Assembly (NCBI RefSeq): GCF_009828025.1
Contig: NZ_WTYA01000001.1
Coordinates: forward strand, 1 to 64,000
Direction: 5' to 3'
DNA from: Qipengyuania algicida
GTDB taxonomy: Bacteria > Pseudomonadota > Alphaproteobacteria > Sphingomonadales > Sphingomonadaceae
Length of the DNA stretch: 64,000 nucleotides
The translations under genes and the position numbers were made by a program. This document shows, piece by piece, positions 17,339 to 25,812 of this stretch; the first letter of the stretch is position 1, and each line of letters begins with the position of its first letter. Below the pieces are notes generated by a model. That model did not search any database and was not told the DNA's origin. It saw only the letters and a program-made list of their open reading frames with translations.

Positions 17339-17920
17339 ATGACCGAAGATGAAATCCTCTCCGAATTTCGAGCGAGCGAGGCGCTGCTCGAAGGCCATTT
17401 CAAACTGTCCTCCGGGCGGCACTCAGCGCATTACCTGCAGTGCGCCCGCGTGCTGATGAATGCCGAGCGCGCCGGAAGCCTCGCTCGTGCGCTAGCGCAG
17501 ACGATCCCGCGCGAGATGCGCGCCGCAATCGATGTGGTGGTCAGCCCGGCGATGGGCGGACTCATCATCGGTCACGAAATGGGCCGCGCGCTGGGCAAGG
17601 ACGCGATCTTCCTCGAAAGACCGGAGGGAATTTTCGAACTGCGTCGCGGGTTCCGGCTCGAACCGGGTCAGAAAGTGCTTATGGTCGAGGATGTCGTCAC
17701 CACGGGCCTGTCCAGCCGCGAGGCGATCGCGGCGGTGGTGCGCGAGGGCGGCGAAGTCATTGCCGAAGCGTCGCTGGTCGATCGTTCCAACGGATCTGCC
17801 GATCTGGGCGTGCCGTTCTTCCCGCTGATCGCCATCAACTTCCCGACCTATGCCGAGGAAGACGTGCCCGACGACCTAGCCGCCATCGAATTGACCAAGC
17901 CGGGGAGTCGCAAATCCTGA
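17339..17920 (+). CDS. pyrE: Orotate phosphoribosyltransferase
   Basis: A 193-residue PRTase. KLSSGRHSAHYLQCA is the N-terminal hood, and MVEDVVTTGLSSREA near residue 117 is the PRPP-binding loop with its two acidic residues. It adds ribose phosphate to orotate to give OMP in pyrimidine synthesis. The start at ATG 17339 gives standard length; the longer open frame from 17114 is an artefact. Its stop overlaps the apparent CTG start of pdxJ. Confidence 0.97.
   Translation: MTEDEILSEFRASEALLEGHFKLSSGRHSAHYLQCARVLMNAERAGSLARALAQTIPREMRAAIDVVVSPAMGGLIIGHEMGRALGKDAIFLERPEGIFELRRGFRLEPGQKVLMVEDVVTTGLSSREAIAAVVREGGEVIAEASLVDRSNGSADLGVPFFPLIAINFPTYAEEDVPDDLAAIELTKPGSRKS
17902..17919 (+). promoter_or_regulatory. 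Ribosome-binding site and CTG start codon of pdxJ
   Basis: GGGGAG at 17902-17907 is followed by nine bases and CTG at 17917-17919. The CTG overlaps the pyrE TGA stop as CTGA. There is no ATG, GTG or TTG in the pdxJ frame between the pyrE stop and the conserved [14 protein letters not shown] core, so this site decides the start. Confidence 0.65.
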
Positions 17921-18678
17921 GCACGCCCCCGCCCCCCGGTTCATCGGCGCGCGTCGGGCGGCTGCGCCTCGGCGTCAACATCGATCACGTCGCGACCATT
18001 CGCAACGCGCGCGGCGGCGATCATCCCGATCCCGTGCGCGCGGCGCAGATCGTGGCTGAAGTCGGCGGCGACGGCATCACCGCACATCTGCGCGAGGACC
18101 GCCGCCATATTCGCGACGACGATCTGCGCCGGATCCAGGACGCGACCGACTTGCCGCTCAACCTGGAGATGGCAGCGACCGAGGAGATGCTCGCCATTGC
18201 CCTCGCCCACAATCCCCACGCCGCCTGTATCGTCCCAGAAAAGCGCGAGGAGCGCACCACCGAGGGCGGGCTGGACGCGGCAGGACTGCACAACCAGCTC
18301 GCGCCGATCGTGACCCGGCTGGCCGATGCTGGCATCCGCGTCAGCCTGTTCATCGAGCCGAGCGAGCGCCAGCTCGACGCCGCACTGCGGCTCGGCGTGC
18401 CCGTGGTCGAATTCCACACCGGCGAATATGCCCATGCGGCGGGCGAGGAACTTTCGCGCGAGTTGAAACGGATCGCCAATATGGCCGCGCTGGCCGCCAA
18501 GAACGGCATCGAACCGCACGCCGGACATGGGCTGACCTACGAAAACGTCCAGCCGATCGCAGCCATCCCGCAGCTCGCCGAGCTCAACATCGGGCATTAT
18601 CTCGTGGGTGAGGCGGTGTTCGTCGGACTCAAGCAGGCGGTGCGCCAGATGCGTGAATTGATGGACGAGGCGCGGTGA
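17917..18678 (+). CDS. pdxJ: Pyridoxine 5'-phosphate synthase, apparently starting at CTG
   Basis: A protein of about 253 residues with the PdxJ core [20 protein letters not shown], then [35 protein letters not shown] and the C-terminal [16 protein letters not shown]. PdxJ condenses 1-deoxyxylulose 5-phosphate with aminoacetone phosphate to form PNP. The frame reads upstream through pyrE without ATG/GTG/TTG near the right place; the CTG at 17917 gives an N terminus of [10 protein letters not shown] type, like relatives I recall. The stop overlaps the acpS GTG start (GTGA). Confidence 0.93.
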   Translation: MSTPPPPGSSARVGRLRLGVNIDHVATIRNARGGDHPDPVRAAQIVAEVGGDGITAHLREDRRHIRDDDLRRIQDATDLPLNLEMAATEEMLAIALAHNPHAACIVPEKREERTTEGGLDAAGLHNQLAPIVTRLADAGIRVSLFIEPSERQLDAALRLGVPVVEFHTGEYAHAAGEELSRELKRIANMAALAAKNGIEPHAGHGLTYENVQPIAAIPQLAELNIGHYLVGEAVFVGLKQAVRQMRELMDEAR

Positions 18679-19076
18679 TCATCGGCCTCGGTTCAGACCT
18701 GTGCAATATCGAGCGAATCCAGAATTCACTCGACCGGTTCGGCGACCGTTTCGAGCAGCGCTGCTTTACCGAGATCGAGCGCGCCAAGGCGGCCCGCCGC
18801 CCCTTCACTCGCGCCGGGACCTACGCCAAACGCTTCGCCGCCAAGGAGGCATTCTCAAAGGCGGTCGGCACCGGTTTCAAGCGCGGCGTGTTCATGCGCG
18901 ATATCGGCGTGGTCAATGCTCCGTCGGGCGCACCTACCCTCGCGCTCACCAATGGCGCAGCGAAGCGGCTTGCGGAAATGCTTCCGCAGGGGCATGACGC
19001 GCGCATTCATCTTACTCTCACCGACGATCACCCATGGGCACAAGCCTTCGTGATCATCGAGGCCTTCCCCCTATGA
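18675..19076 (+). CDS. acpS: Holo-[acyl-carrier-protein] synthase
   Basis: A 133-residue AcpS with the family start [14 protein letters not shown] (metal-binding Asp), [11 protein letters not shown] (Glu and Lys of the active site) and the terminal [16 protein letters not shown]. It transfers 4'-phosphopantetheine from CoA to apo-ACP. It starts at GTG 18675 overlapping the pdxJ stop, and its own stop overlaps the lepB start as ATGA. Confidence 0.96.
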   Translation: MIIGLGSDLCNIERIQNSLDRFGDRFEQRCFTEIERAKAARRPFTRAGTYAKRFAAKEAFSKAVGTGFKRGVFMRDIGVVNAPSGAPTLALTNGAAKRLAEMLPQGHDARIHLTLTDDHPWAQAFVIIEAFPL

Positions 19077-19993
19077 ACAGCGAAACCAGCAAATTGAGCA
19101 AGACCGCACACACCAAGGACACGCCGGCCAAGAATAGCAACGAGGCCAAGAAACCGGTCAACTGGTTTGCCGAAATCCGCGGCCTGCTGCTGATGCTGCT
19201 GGCGGTGCTCGCCTTTCACAGTTTCGTGGCCAAGCCGTTCTACATCCCGTCTGAATCGATGATGCCCAACCTGCTCGTGGGTGATCGGCTGGTGGTGAGC
19301 AAGTATCCCTATGGCTACAACTGGTCCTCGCTGAGCTTCCACCCGCTGCCGCGCTCGACCTGGCGGTTGTTCCCCGGCACTCCGCAATACGGCGATATCG
19401 TGATCCCGATCCCGCCAAACGACAAAGAGGATTACATCAAGCGCGTCGTTGCGCTCCCCGGTGACACGATCGCGGTGAAGAACGACCAGATCATCCTCAA
19501 CGGCAAGCCCGTCCCGCAACAGGTCGAACCGCCGATCGAGATCCCGGTCGACCTCAACGAGCCCTGCGACGAGTATCAATACCCCGGTATGAAAGTGACC
19601 AAGCCCGACGGAACGCAGGTTTGCCGGATGCCGGTCGTGCGCGAAACCATGCCCAATGGCGCGAGCTATCTGGTTATCACCCATTCGGCGACGCCGCTCG
19701 ATTTCCCGCAGATCACGGTGCCCAAGGGCAGCGTGTTCGTGATGGGCGATAACCGCGACCATTCCGCCGACAGCCGCGTGCCGATCGAGGGCAAGGGTCT
19801 GGGCGGACCAGTACCGCTTTCGAACATCAGCGGCCGCGCTGAATTCATCACCTTCTCGCTCGACGGGTCGACCAACTGGAACCCGATCAGCTGGTTCACT
19901 TCGTTGCGCCCAGGCCGCGCGTTTACGTCGCTGCGACCGGCAATCGTGCCGCAGCCCAAACCGGTTGTAGGGCAGGCTGCACCGGCCAACTGA
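19073..19993 (+). CDS. lepB: Signal peptidase I
   Basis: A 306-residue S26 peptidase with one membrane helix (about residues 39-56). Catalytic serine lies in [13 protein letters not shown], catalytic lysine in [14 protein letters not shown], and the [12 protein letters not shown] box is present. It removes signal peptides at the outer face of the inner membrane. The extended polar N terminus (about 35 residues, Lys/Thr/Asn-rich) is cytoplasmic. It is coupled to acpS by an ATGA overlap. Confidence 0.96.
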   Translation: MNSETSKLSKTAHTKDTPAKNSNEAKKPVNWFAEIRGLLLMLLAVLAFHSFVAKPFYIPSESMMPNLLVGDRLVVSKYPYGYNWSSLSFHPLPRSTWRLFPGTPQYGDIVIPIPPNDKEDYIKRVVALPGDTIAVKNDQIILNGKPVPQQVEPPIEIPVDLNEPCDEYQYPGMKVTKPDGTQVCRMPVVRETMPNGASYLVITHSATPLDFPQITVPKGSVFVMGDNRDHSADSRVPIEGKGLGGPVPLSNISGRAEFITFSLDGSTNWNPISWFTSLRPGRAFTSLRPAIVPQPKPVVGQAAPAN

Positions 19994-20015
19994 TCGGCCA
20001 TGAAGGGGAGCGTGG

Positions 20016-21140
20016 ATGAGCAAGCAGGACGAAGACAAACCTGACGATCATTCGGCGGACGCCGGACCGGGATCGCGCCCTCTGGGGTACAGTCCGTCGA
20101 TGATCTCCGATCCGCGCCTGCGGTACGAATTCGCCCGCGCGATGATCTGGACTGCCACCGTTGGTGCGGTGGTGCTCGCAGTCACGATTGCACGCCCCCT
20201 GCTGGTGATCTTCGGGGGCATGGTCTTCGCCGCGATGATCGATGGCGGTGCGCGCCTGCTCGGCCGTATCCTGCCGATCGCGCGCGGATGGCGCGTTGCC
20301 ATCGTGCTTGTTCTCACGGTGCTGTTCTTCGCCTGGCTCGGCTATTTCGCCGGTTCCACCGTATCGCAGCAAGCCGCGCAATTTCCCTCGGTCATCGAAA
20401 CACAGTTGAACCGCCTCGTCGATTGGGCGCAGACTCAGGGCTTCGACATCAGTCAGGCACAATTGTCGAAGTATGCCGGTGGCATCACGAGTGGCATAGG
20501 CACGGTGACGCGCGCGCTGACCGGTGCGGTGGGGGCGATCACAACGGTGGTCCTGATCGCGATCATCGGGGTCTATGTGGCTTTGGAGCCGCAACTTTAC
20601 GAGCGTGGGATCGCGTGGATCCTGCCGCAGGGTCAGCGCGAGGAATTCTACAAGACCGCCAGCGACATGGCCTATACGCTGCGGCGGTTGATGGCCGGAC
20701 GACTGGTGGGCATGGCGGTCGAGGCGCTGTTCACTTACGTCCTGCTGGTCATCATCGGCGTGCCAATGGCTGCCCTGCTGGCGATCCTTACCGGATTGTT
20801 CGCGTTCATTCCCAATCTAGGCGCGATCATCTCGGGCGCGTTAATGGCGCTGGTGGGCTTTTCAGTCGGCGTCGACACCGGCCTCTACACCATCGGCGTC
20901 TACCTGCTGGTGCAGAATTTCGATGGCTATGTGGTGATCCCGATGATCGCCAAGAAGACGGTCGATCTCGCCCCAGCGCTGGTGCTTGCGATGCAGCTCA
21001 TCATGGGCCTGCTGTTCGGCGTGCTCGGGCTTTTCCTGGCCGATCCGGCGGTGGCGATGCTCAAGGTCGCGCTTGAACGGCGTGCGGAGCACAACCAGAG
21101 CGAGGATGAAGCACGCGCAGCGGCAGGCCATGGCGCGTAA
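20016..21140 (+). CDS. AI-2E family transporter / PerM-type permease
   Basis: A 374-residue membrane protein with the PerM/AI-2E pattern: two N-terminal helices, a soluble stretch, then clustered helices including GVPMAALLAILTGLFAFIPNLG near residue 247 and the C-terminal AMQLIMGLLFGVLGLFLADP. Members export diverse small molecules or act in ion antiport; assignment to AI-2 itself is not supported here. GGGGAG precedes the ATG by six bases. It lies 22 bases after lepB and overlaps the next gene by 11 bases. Confidence 0.88.
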   Translation: MSKQDEDKPDDHSADAGPGSRPLGYSPSMISDPRLRYEFARAMIWTATVGAVVLAVTIARPLLVIFGGMVFAAMIDGGARLLGRILPIARGWRVAIVLVLTVLFFAWLGYFAGSTVSQQAAQFPSVIETQLNRLVDWAQTQGFDISQAQLSKYAGGITSGIGTVTRALTGAVGAITTVVLIAIIGVYVALEPQLYERGIAWILPQGQREEFYKTASDMAYTLRRLMAGRLVGMAVEALFTYVLLVIIGVPMAALLAILTGLFAFIPNLGAIISGALMALVGFSVGVDTGLYTIGVYLLVQNFDGYVVIPMIAKKTVDLAPALVLAMQLIMGLLFGVLGLFLADPAVAMLKVALERRAEHNQSEDEARAAAGHGA

Positions 21141-22296
21141 GTTTCTCTACATTATTGCCGGGATCACCGTTCTCATCCTGATCGGTGCCATCTCGCTGGC
21201 GATCTGGTCACGGCAAGCGACCGAGATTGCATTCGTGCCCCGCACGCCCTTCGTCGAGCAGACGCCGCTGGCCAACAACGCCTATTCCGATCCGGCAATG
21301 TGGTACTCGCGCCCCGGCATGGGAACCAATGATCCCGCACGCTACGAACCGGCGATCGAGGCCAAGGATGGCACCATCCATCCCGGCCAGCCGGCCGATC
21401 CTTCCAGCACACCGCGCTTCGCCGTGTTCTTTGTCCACCCGACCAGCTATCTACCGCTCGCGCTGTCGGAAAAAGCCAACTGGAACGACACGCTGAACGA
21501 TCCAGTGTCCGAAGCGCGGGCGCGGCTTTATCTCAGGGGCATGGCCAGCGCATTCAACCGCGCCGACGAGATCTGGGCACCGAAATACAGGCAAGCCGCT
21601 GTCGGTGCATTCCTGACCGACAAGCCCGAAGCACAAAAAGCCATCGACGCCGCCTATGGCGACGTGCGCGAGGCGTTTCGCTATTTCGTCGCGAGCGTAC
21701 CCAAGGATGAGCCGATCGTGCTCGCCGGACACAGCCAGGGCGCACTGCACATCCTGCATCTGCTGCGCAGCGAAATCGCAGGGGCACCGCTCCAGAAACG
21801 CATCATCGCCGTTTATGCGATCGGCTGGCCAATCTCGGTCGAGCACGATTTGCCCGCGCTCCCGATGCCCGCTTGTGCTGCGCCTTCGCAAACGGGTTGC
21901 GTTGTCACATGGTCGAGCTTTGCCGAGGATGCCGATCCGACGATGTTGATGACGCGCTACGCCGCCACCCCCGGCTTCGATGGCAAACCGCGCGGCGACG
22001 GTCCGATCCTTTGCGTCAATCCACTGACCGGCAGCGTCAACGGCTCCGCCCCGGCGAGTGCCAATCTCGGCACCCTCGTTCCCAGTGCTGATCTTTCGAG
22101 CGGAAAGCTGGTGGCAGGTGCCGTGCCCGCCCAATGCAACGCGCAGGGCCTGTTGATGATCGGATCACCGCCAGAAATGGGCCAGGGGGTCCTGCCGGGT
22201 AACAATTACCACGTTTACGATATCCCACTGTTCTGGCGGAACCTGCAACAGGATGTCGTGCGCCGGGCCAAGGCATGGACGAACGCGCAATCGTAA
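21130..22296 (+). CDS. DUF3089 alpha/beta-hydrolase-like protein
   Basis: A 388-residue protein with an N-terminal membrane anchor (about residues 5-22) and a DUF3089 domain. FAVFFVHPTSYL resembles an oxyanion region, and LAGHSQGALHILHLL near residue 200 is a G-x-S-x-G nucleophile elbow. The family is annotated as lipase-like with unknown substrate. The ATG at 21130 overlaps the permease gene; the ruvX start lies inside its end. Confidence 0.85.
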   Translation: MARKFLYIIAGITVLILIGAISLAIWSRQATEIAFVPRTPFVEQTPLANNAYSDPAMWYSRPGMGTNDPARYEPAIEAKDGTIHPGQPADPSSTPRFAVFFVHPTSYLPLALSEKANWNDTLNDPVSEARARLYLRGMASAFNRADEIWAPKYRQAAVGAFLTDKPEAQKAIDAAYGDVREAFRYFVASVPKDEPIVLAGHSQGALHILHLLRSEIAGAPLQKRIIAVYAIGWPISVEHDLPALPMPACAAPSQTGCVVTWSSFAEDADPTMLMTRYAATPGFDGKPRGDGPILCVNPLTGSVNGSAPASANLGTLVPSADLSSGKLVAGAVPAQCNAQGLLMIGSPPEMGQGVLPGNNYHVYDIPLFWRNLQQDVVRRAKAWTNAQS

Positions 22297-22760
22297 CCGA
22301 CGACGCGCGCGCCTTTGGCGAAGCTTTGCCCGATGGCGGAGCCTTGCTGGCGCTGGACGTCGGCACCAAGACGATCGGTATTGCGACTTGCGATGCTGGC
22401 TGGCGCTTTGCGACGGCGGGAACGACCCTGCCACGCGGCAAGTTCGGGGCCGACCGCGCGAAGCTGGGCGAACTGGTCCGGGCGCGGGGGATCACGGGAC
22501 TGGTCATCGGCCTGCCGCGCAACATGGACGGCAGCGAAGGTCCGCGCGCGCAGGCCAGCCGCGCCTATGCCCGCAATTGTGCCGAAGCGCTAAAATTGCC
22601 GGTGCTGCTGTGGGACGAACGCTGGTCGACGCTCAGCGCGGAAAGCGCAATGATCGGGCAGGACATGAGCCGCGCCAAACGCGCCGAACGGATCGACAGC
22701 CACGCCGCTGCGGTGATCCTGCAAGCGGCAATCGACCGGCTGGCGGGCTCGGCCTTCTGA
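22275..22760 (+). CDS. ruvX: Holliday junction resolvase-like RuvX/YqgF
   Basis: A 161-residue RNase H-fold protein. LLALDVGTKTIGIATC near residue 25 carries the first catalytic Asp, LVIGLPRNMDG the next strand, LWDERWST the catalytic Glu region, and ERIDSHAAAVILQ the last Asp. Family members act in 16S rRNA 5'-end maturation and possibly in junction processing. It overlaps the preceding gene by 22 bases and converges on the broken genes that follow. Confidence 0.93.
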   Translation: MDERAIVTDDARAFGEALPDGGALLALDVGTKTIGIATCDAGWRFATAGTTLPRGKFGADRAKLGELVRARGITGLVIGLPRNMDGSEGPRAQASRAYARNCAEALKLPVLLWDERWSTLSAESAMIGQDMSRAKRAERIDSHAAAVILQAAIDRLAGSAF

Positions 22761-22778
22761 TCCTGCGACGGTGGGCGT

Positions 22779-23670
22779 TCAGGCCGCCTTGCTCCGCTTG
22801 AGCCGGGCTTCTGCCGCTACCAGCCGACTTCCCGAACGCTCCGCCTTACGCCACAGTTCGTCACGCCCCGCTTCATCGAGCAGTATCGCCCGCGCTTCGA
22901 GACTGGCCAGGCGCAGGCGATCGCTCGGGTGGTGCCGACCGAAATGCTGAGCCAGGTCGAGCGCCTCATCCCCGCCCAGCCCCACGGCACAGCGCAGGAA
23001 GGTTTCGGTCGAGGTAGGATTGAGCACCCCCGTAATCGCGCCGGTGCCCAGATCGAAGCCATATTGGTCGATCCACGCCTCCCTCGGATCGCTGCGCACG
23101 ATGATGAGCGAGACCGACATGGAACGCGGGCAATTGCGCATGGACATCCACATGCGCGCGATAAAGCATCAGCTTGCCTTCACTGAGCGCGCAGCGCTCG
23201 ATGAAGCGCAGCGCCGGTCGCTCTCCGCGATAGCCGATGGTCTCAGCGTGGTCATATTCGTAATAATCGCTTTCATACCCTGGCCCGAAATAACCCACTG
23301 TCAGGAAGCTGAAATTGTGGTCATGCGGCAGCCCGTAAACGAAGCTGCGCGCGCCGCTGACCTGAAAGCAGGCGTCGTTCTCGCTGGGCCAGATGTTGGC
23401 GCGGATGAGGTGCCCGCCGGGTAAACGCGCCAGCATGATCGCCTGCGCTCCATAGGCACTCGTTTCGCCGATTTCCCGGTGGCGCTCGCGCAGTCCCTCG
23501 ACAAGCATATCGCCAAGAAACGCCCGATTGTTGCCGAGCCGCCTTAGCGCCAGTGCCGCAGTGGCGTGGCTGCGCTCGTCCGCCGGATCGAAGCCCTCCC
23601 CGCCAAGCATCGCCACAGTTTCCGCGACATCGGCAACACCGCTATCGGCGCAATCGATCAAGCGAGGCAT
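22779..23670 (-). pseudogene. Frameshifted gene for a cupin-like HDH-motif protein
   Basis: Two overlapping minus-strand frames together encode one protein. The first (from 23670, MPRLIDCADSG) has a helical N-terminal part, then a beta-rich segment with LPHDHNFSFLTVGYFGPGY and YRAHVDVHAQLP. After QLP it drifts into nonsense, while the other frame resumes with RSMSVSLIIV and runs to 22779 with IDQYGFDLGTGAITGV and a helical tail. The switch is at about 23127-23130: one extra base or two missing. The paired His motifs suggest a cupin-type metal site, and I recall intact relatives in sphingomonads without a known role. A sequencing error is possible. Confidence 0.6.
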
Positions 23671-24641
23671 GGCTGCCACTCGCGACGTGTCCGGCCGGGA
23701 TGCTCAACGACCAATTGCCGATGAAGCTTTGCTGCAGGCATCGCCAGGGCATCGCCGACCCTGCCCGACAGCTCCTCCAGCGCCGCCAAGCCCACCGCGC
23801 TGTCGAGCGCAAGCGCATTGCGCAGCGCCTGCCAGCGCAAATGCTCATTGCCCTCCCCGCTCGCGATCTGTGCCAAAGGTCCGGCGGCATCGCGACGCCC
23901 CATCCTGCCGAGCAAGGCCATCGCCATTTCATCCCTGCTGTCACGGCGATTGCCGCTCGCACGGTGAAGCAGGCGCCCGTCGGCAAGGGCAAATTCTCGC
24001 GTTGGCCCAGGGCATTGCGGTGAACGCGTCAGCCGGAGCATCGCCAGATACCCGTCGACCCCATCGATCAGCCGGGAACTCGCGTGATCGAACTCCATTG
24101 GGCGATCCTGCTCGAAGACCATTTCCCGCATGTGCAGGACCGCCCCGTCGTGCCGTTCGCCAGACATCGTCGCGACGCGCCCCCTGCCCGATCCGGCAAG
24201 ACAAATTTCATGGCGCTCCTCATCGGAGAAGGCAATGCTGGACGATGCCGCCCGGCCTCAAAACGCAGCACCATATTAATCCATCAGAGACAGCGATGCC
24301 TGTCCCGCGCGCATCAGCTCCAGCACACAAACGCCATGTGCAAACTGGTGGCGCAACGGAACATGGGCGAGCGGATGGCCGCGCAAGGCCTGACCCATCG
24401 TGACGAACAAAGGTGCCAACACACGCGTCGCAGCTGTGGTCGAAGTCAGGCATTCTGCCAGAGCGGCACAATCCCGAAGATCGGCTCCCCGTCCATAGTC
24501 ATGCAATTCAGCGAGCAGCTGCGCGACCTGAGGCGATTTTCGCCATTGGTCACGCAGCTGCTCCACCACAGCTTGCGCAGAGTCGATTGCGTCGGCCTGC
24601 GACCGAGCCGGAGCGCGATCCCTGCGCATGATGCGTGGCAT
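23658..24641 (-). pseudogene. Helical-repeat protein gene interrupted by two in-frame stop codons
   Basis: The segments 24641-24279 and 24257-23661 are in the same frame, separated only by TAA (24278-24276), five codons and TGA (24260-24258). The downstream part reads protein-like immediately after the stops (FSDEERHEICLAGSGRG) but has no good start before the ATG at 24167, which would cut into that segment. This suggests one former gene of about 327 codons. The C-terminal half (ALLGRMGRRDAAGPLAQIA, LRWQALRNALALD) resembles HEAT-type repeats. It overlaps the start of the frameshifted cupin-like gene, so the two probably formed an operon. Alternatively these are two separate genes. Confidence 0.55.
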
Positions 24642-24920
24642 CCGGATAGGCTTACGAAACTTCGTAAAGGTAGGTCATGACCACGAGCACGCGATCGTAC
24701 AGCGATGCTCCGACCGCTTGCGACAGGCTTCCGAACAGGCCTTGTGCTGTATCGAGGCCGGGAAGGCTGTCGAGAACGATGGATGGCAGTTGCATTGAAT
24801 TCCCGCTGCATTGGATTTGCATGTTGGTGTTACGATCCGCGTTTGACCCTTGCGTCTCCCGCCCACCCCAATTGGCTGAGGGAAACCACGGATTGAAATT
24901 AAAACATTGTCATCGCGGAA
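24642..24920. promoter_or_regulatory. Divergent spacer with a TTACGAA-N2-TTCGTAA palindrome
   Basis: No gene is visible in this 279-base spacer. At 24652-24667, TTACGAA-AC-TTCGTAA is a perfect seven-base inverted repeat. It lies ten bases upstream of the ATG at 24641 on the minus strand, a typical place for a repressor operator on the damaged gene pair. The part near 24885-24905 is AT-rich and may hold the promoter of the thioesterase genes. Confidence 0.45.
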
Positions 24921-25403
24921 ATGGCTCGGCAAAGCTTTGCCCTGATGCCCGATGAACCCATCCCTTTCGATCCTGCACTCGCCGCACCTTTGCTGGGCAA
25001 GGGTTCGCACAACGGCTGGCTTGGTTTGCGATATCGCGATCATGGCGAAGACTGGGTCGAGCTGGAGTTGCCCTGGCGCGCGGACTTGCTGGGCGAAGAG
25101 GAAGAGGAAGTGCTCGCCTCCGGCCCGATCATCAGCCTGATGGACATGGCCAGCGGGTTATCGATCTGGACCCGCAAGAAGCTTTTCCAGCCGATCGCGA
25201 CGCTGGACCTCAGGGTCGATTACCTGCGTGGCTCAAAACCCCGAGCGAGCGTGTTCGGACGAGTGCAGTGCTATCACCTTGGTCATTCTGCGGCGTTCGT
25301 GCGCGGTATCGCGCATGACGGGGACGCCGATGATCCGGTCGCGCATATGCAGGGCGTGTTCATGACTATCGCCACCGACCCGAGGAACTTTGCCCGTGGC
25401 TGA
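24921..25403 (+). CDS. PaaI-like hot-dog thioesterase (first of two)
   Basis: A 160-residue hot-dog protein. The segment GPIISLMDMASGLSIW near residue 68 is the central helix with the conserved Asp, followed by LDLRVDYLRGSKP and a C-terminal strand. PaaI-type enzymes hydrolyse aryl- or acyl-CoA thioesters. The start could be ATG 24921 or ATG 24945 (MPDEPIPFDP); neither has a strong ribosome-binding site. It overlaps the second thioesterase gene, suggesting a heteromeric or sequential pair. Confidence 0.85.
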   Translation: MARQSFALMPDEPIPFDPALAAPLLGKGSHNGWLGLRYRDHGEDWVELELPWRADLLGEEEEEVLASGPIISLMDMASGLSIWTRKKLFQPIATLDLRVDYLRGSKPRASVFGRVQCYHLGHSAAFVRGIAHDGDADDPVAHMQGVFMTIATDPRNFARG

Positions 25404-25812
25404 AATCAACGCGGCGAGCGGACAACTGACGCCTTACGCCCATTCGCTTGGCATTGCGGTCGACCGGGTGGAAGGCGGCGTGCCGGTACTGGTCGTGGAT
25501 TTCAGCAACGCCGTCGAGGGACGTCCCGGAGCGCTGCACGGCGGCGCGATCAGCGGGTTGCTGGAAACCGCAGGCTATGCGGCCTTACGCGGCGAGCTTG
25601 ACCGGATCGAACGCAAGGCCCGGTTGAAACCGATCAATATCACGGTCGAATTCCTGAGCGCGGGCAAACCACGCCAGACTTTCTCCAAGGCCCGCATCAC
25701 CAAGCTGGGACGCCGCACCGCCAATCTGGTGGTCGAGGCCTGGCAGGTCAATCGCGACCGGCCGATTGCGAGCGCAGTGATGAACGTCATGGTGAAGGAC
25801 GAAGAGCCCTAA
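25396..25812 (+). CDS. PaaI-like hot-dog thioesterase (second of two)
   Basis: A 138-residue hot-dog protein with the PaaI signature GALHGGAISGLLETAGY near residue 45 and INITVEFLSAGKP near 77. GTG at 25396 is preferred as the start because it begins MAEINAASG and lies inside the end of the upstream gene; TTG at 25390 is also open. Its stop overlaps the stop of the convergent penicillin-binding protein gene. Confidence 0.86.
   Translation: MAEINAASGQLTPYAHSLGIAVDRVEGGVPVLVVDFSNAVEGRPGALHGGAISGLLETAGYAALRGELDRIERKARLKPINITVEFLSAGKPRQTFSKARITKLGRRTANLVVEAWQVNRDRPIASAVMNVMVKDEEP

Noticed and set aside
20016-21140. Quorum-signal (AI-2) export as the role of the PerM-type protein
   Set aside because: The family name is historical; no luxS or signalling gene is nearby, so no such role is claimed.
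24068-24274. A separate small gene starting ATG GTG CTG right after the TAA at 24276
   Set aside because: The frame becomes Ser/Arg/Cys-rich within about 35 codons, while the overlapping frame has consistent protein character and GC-rich third positions.
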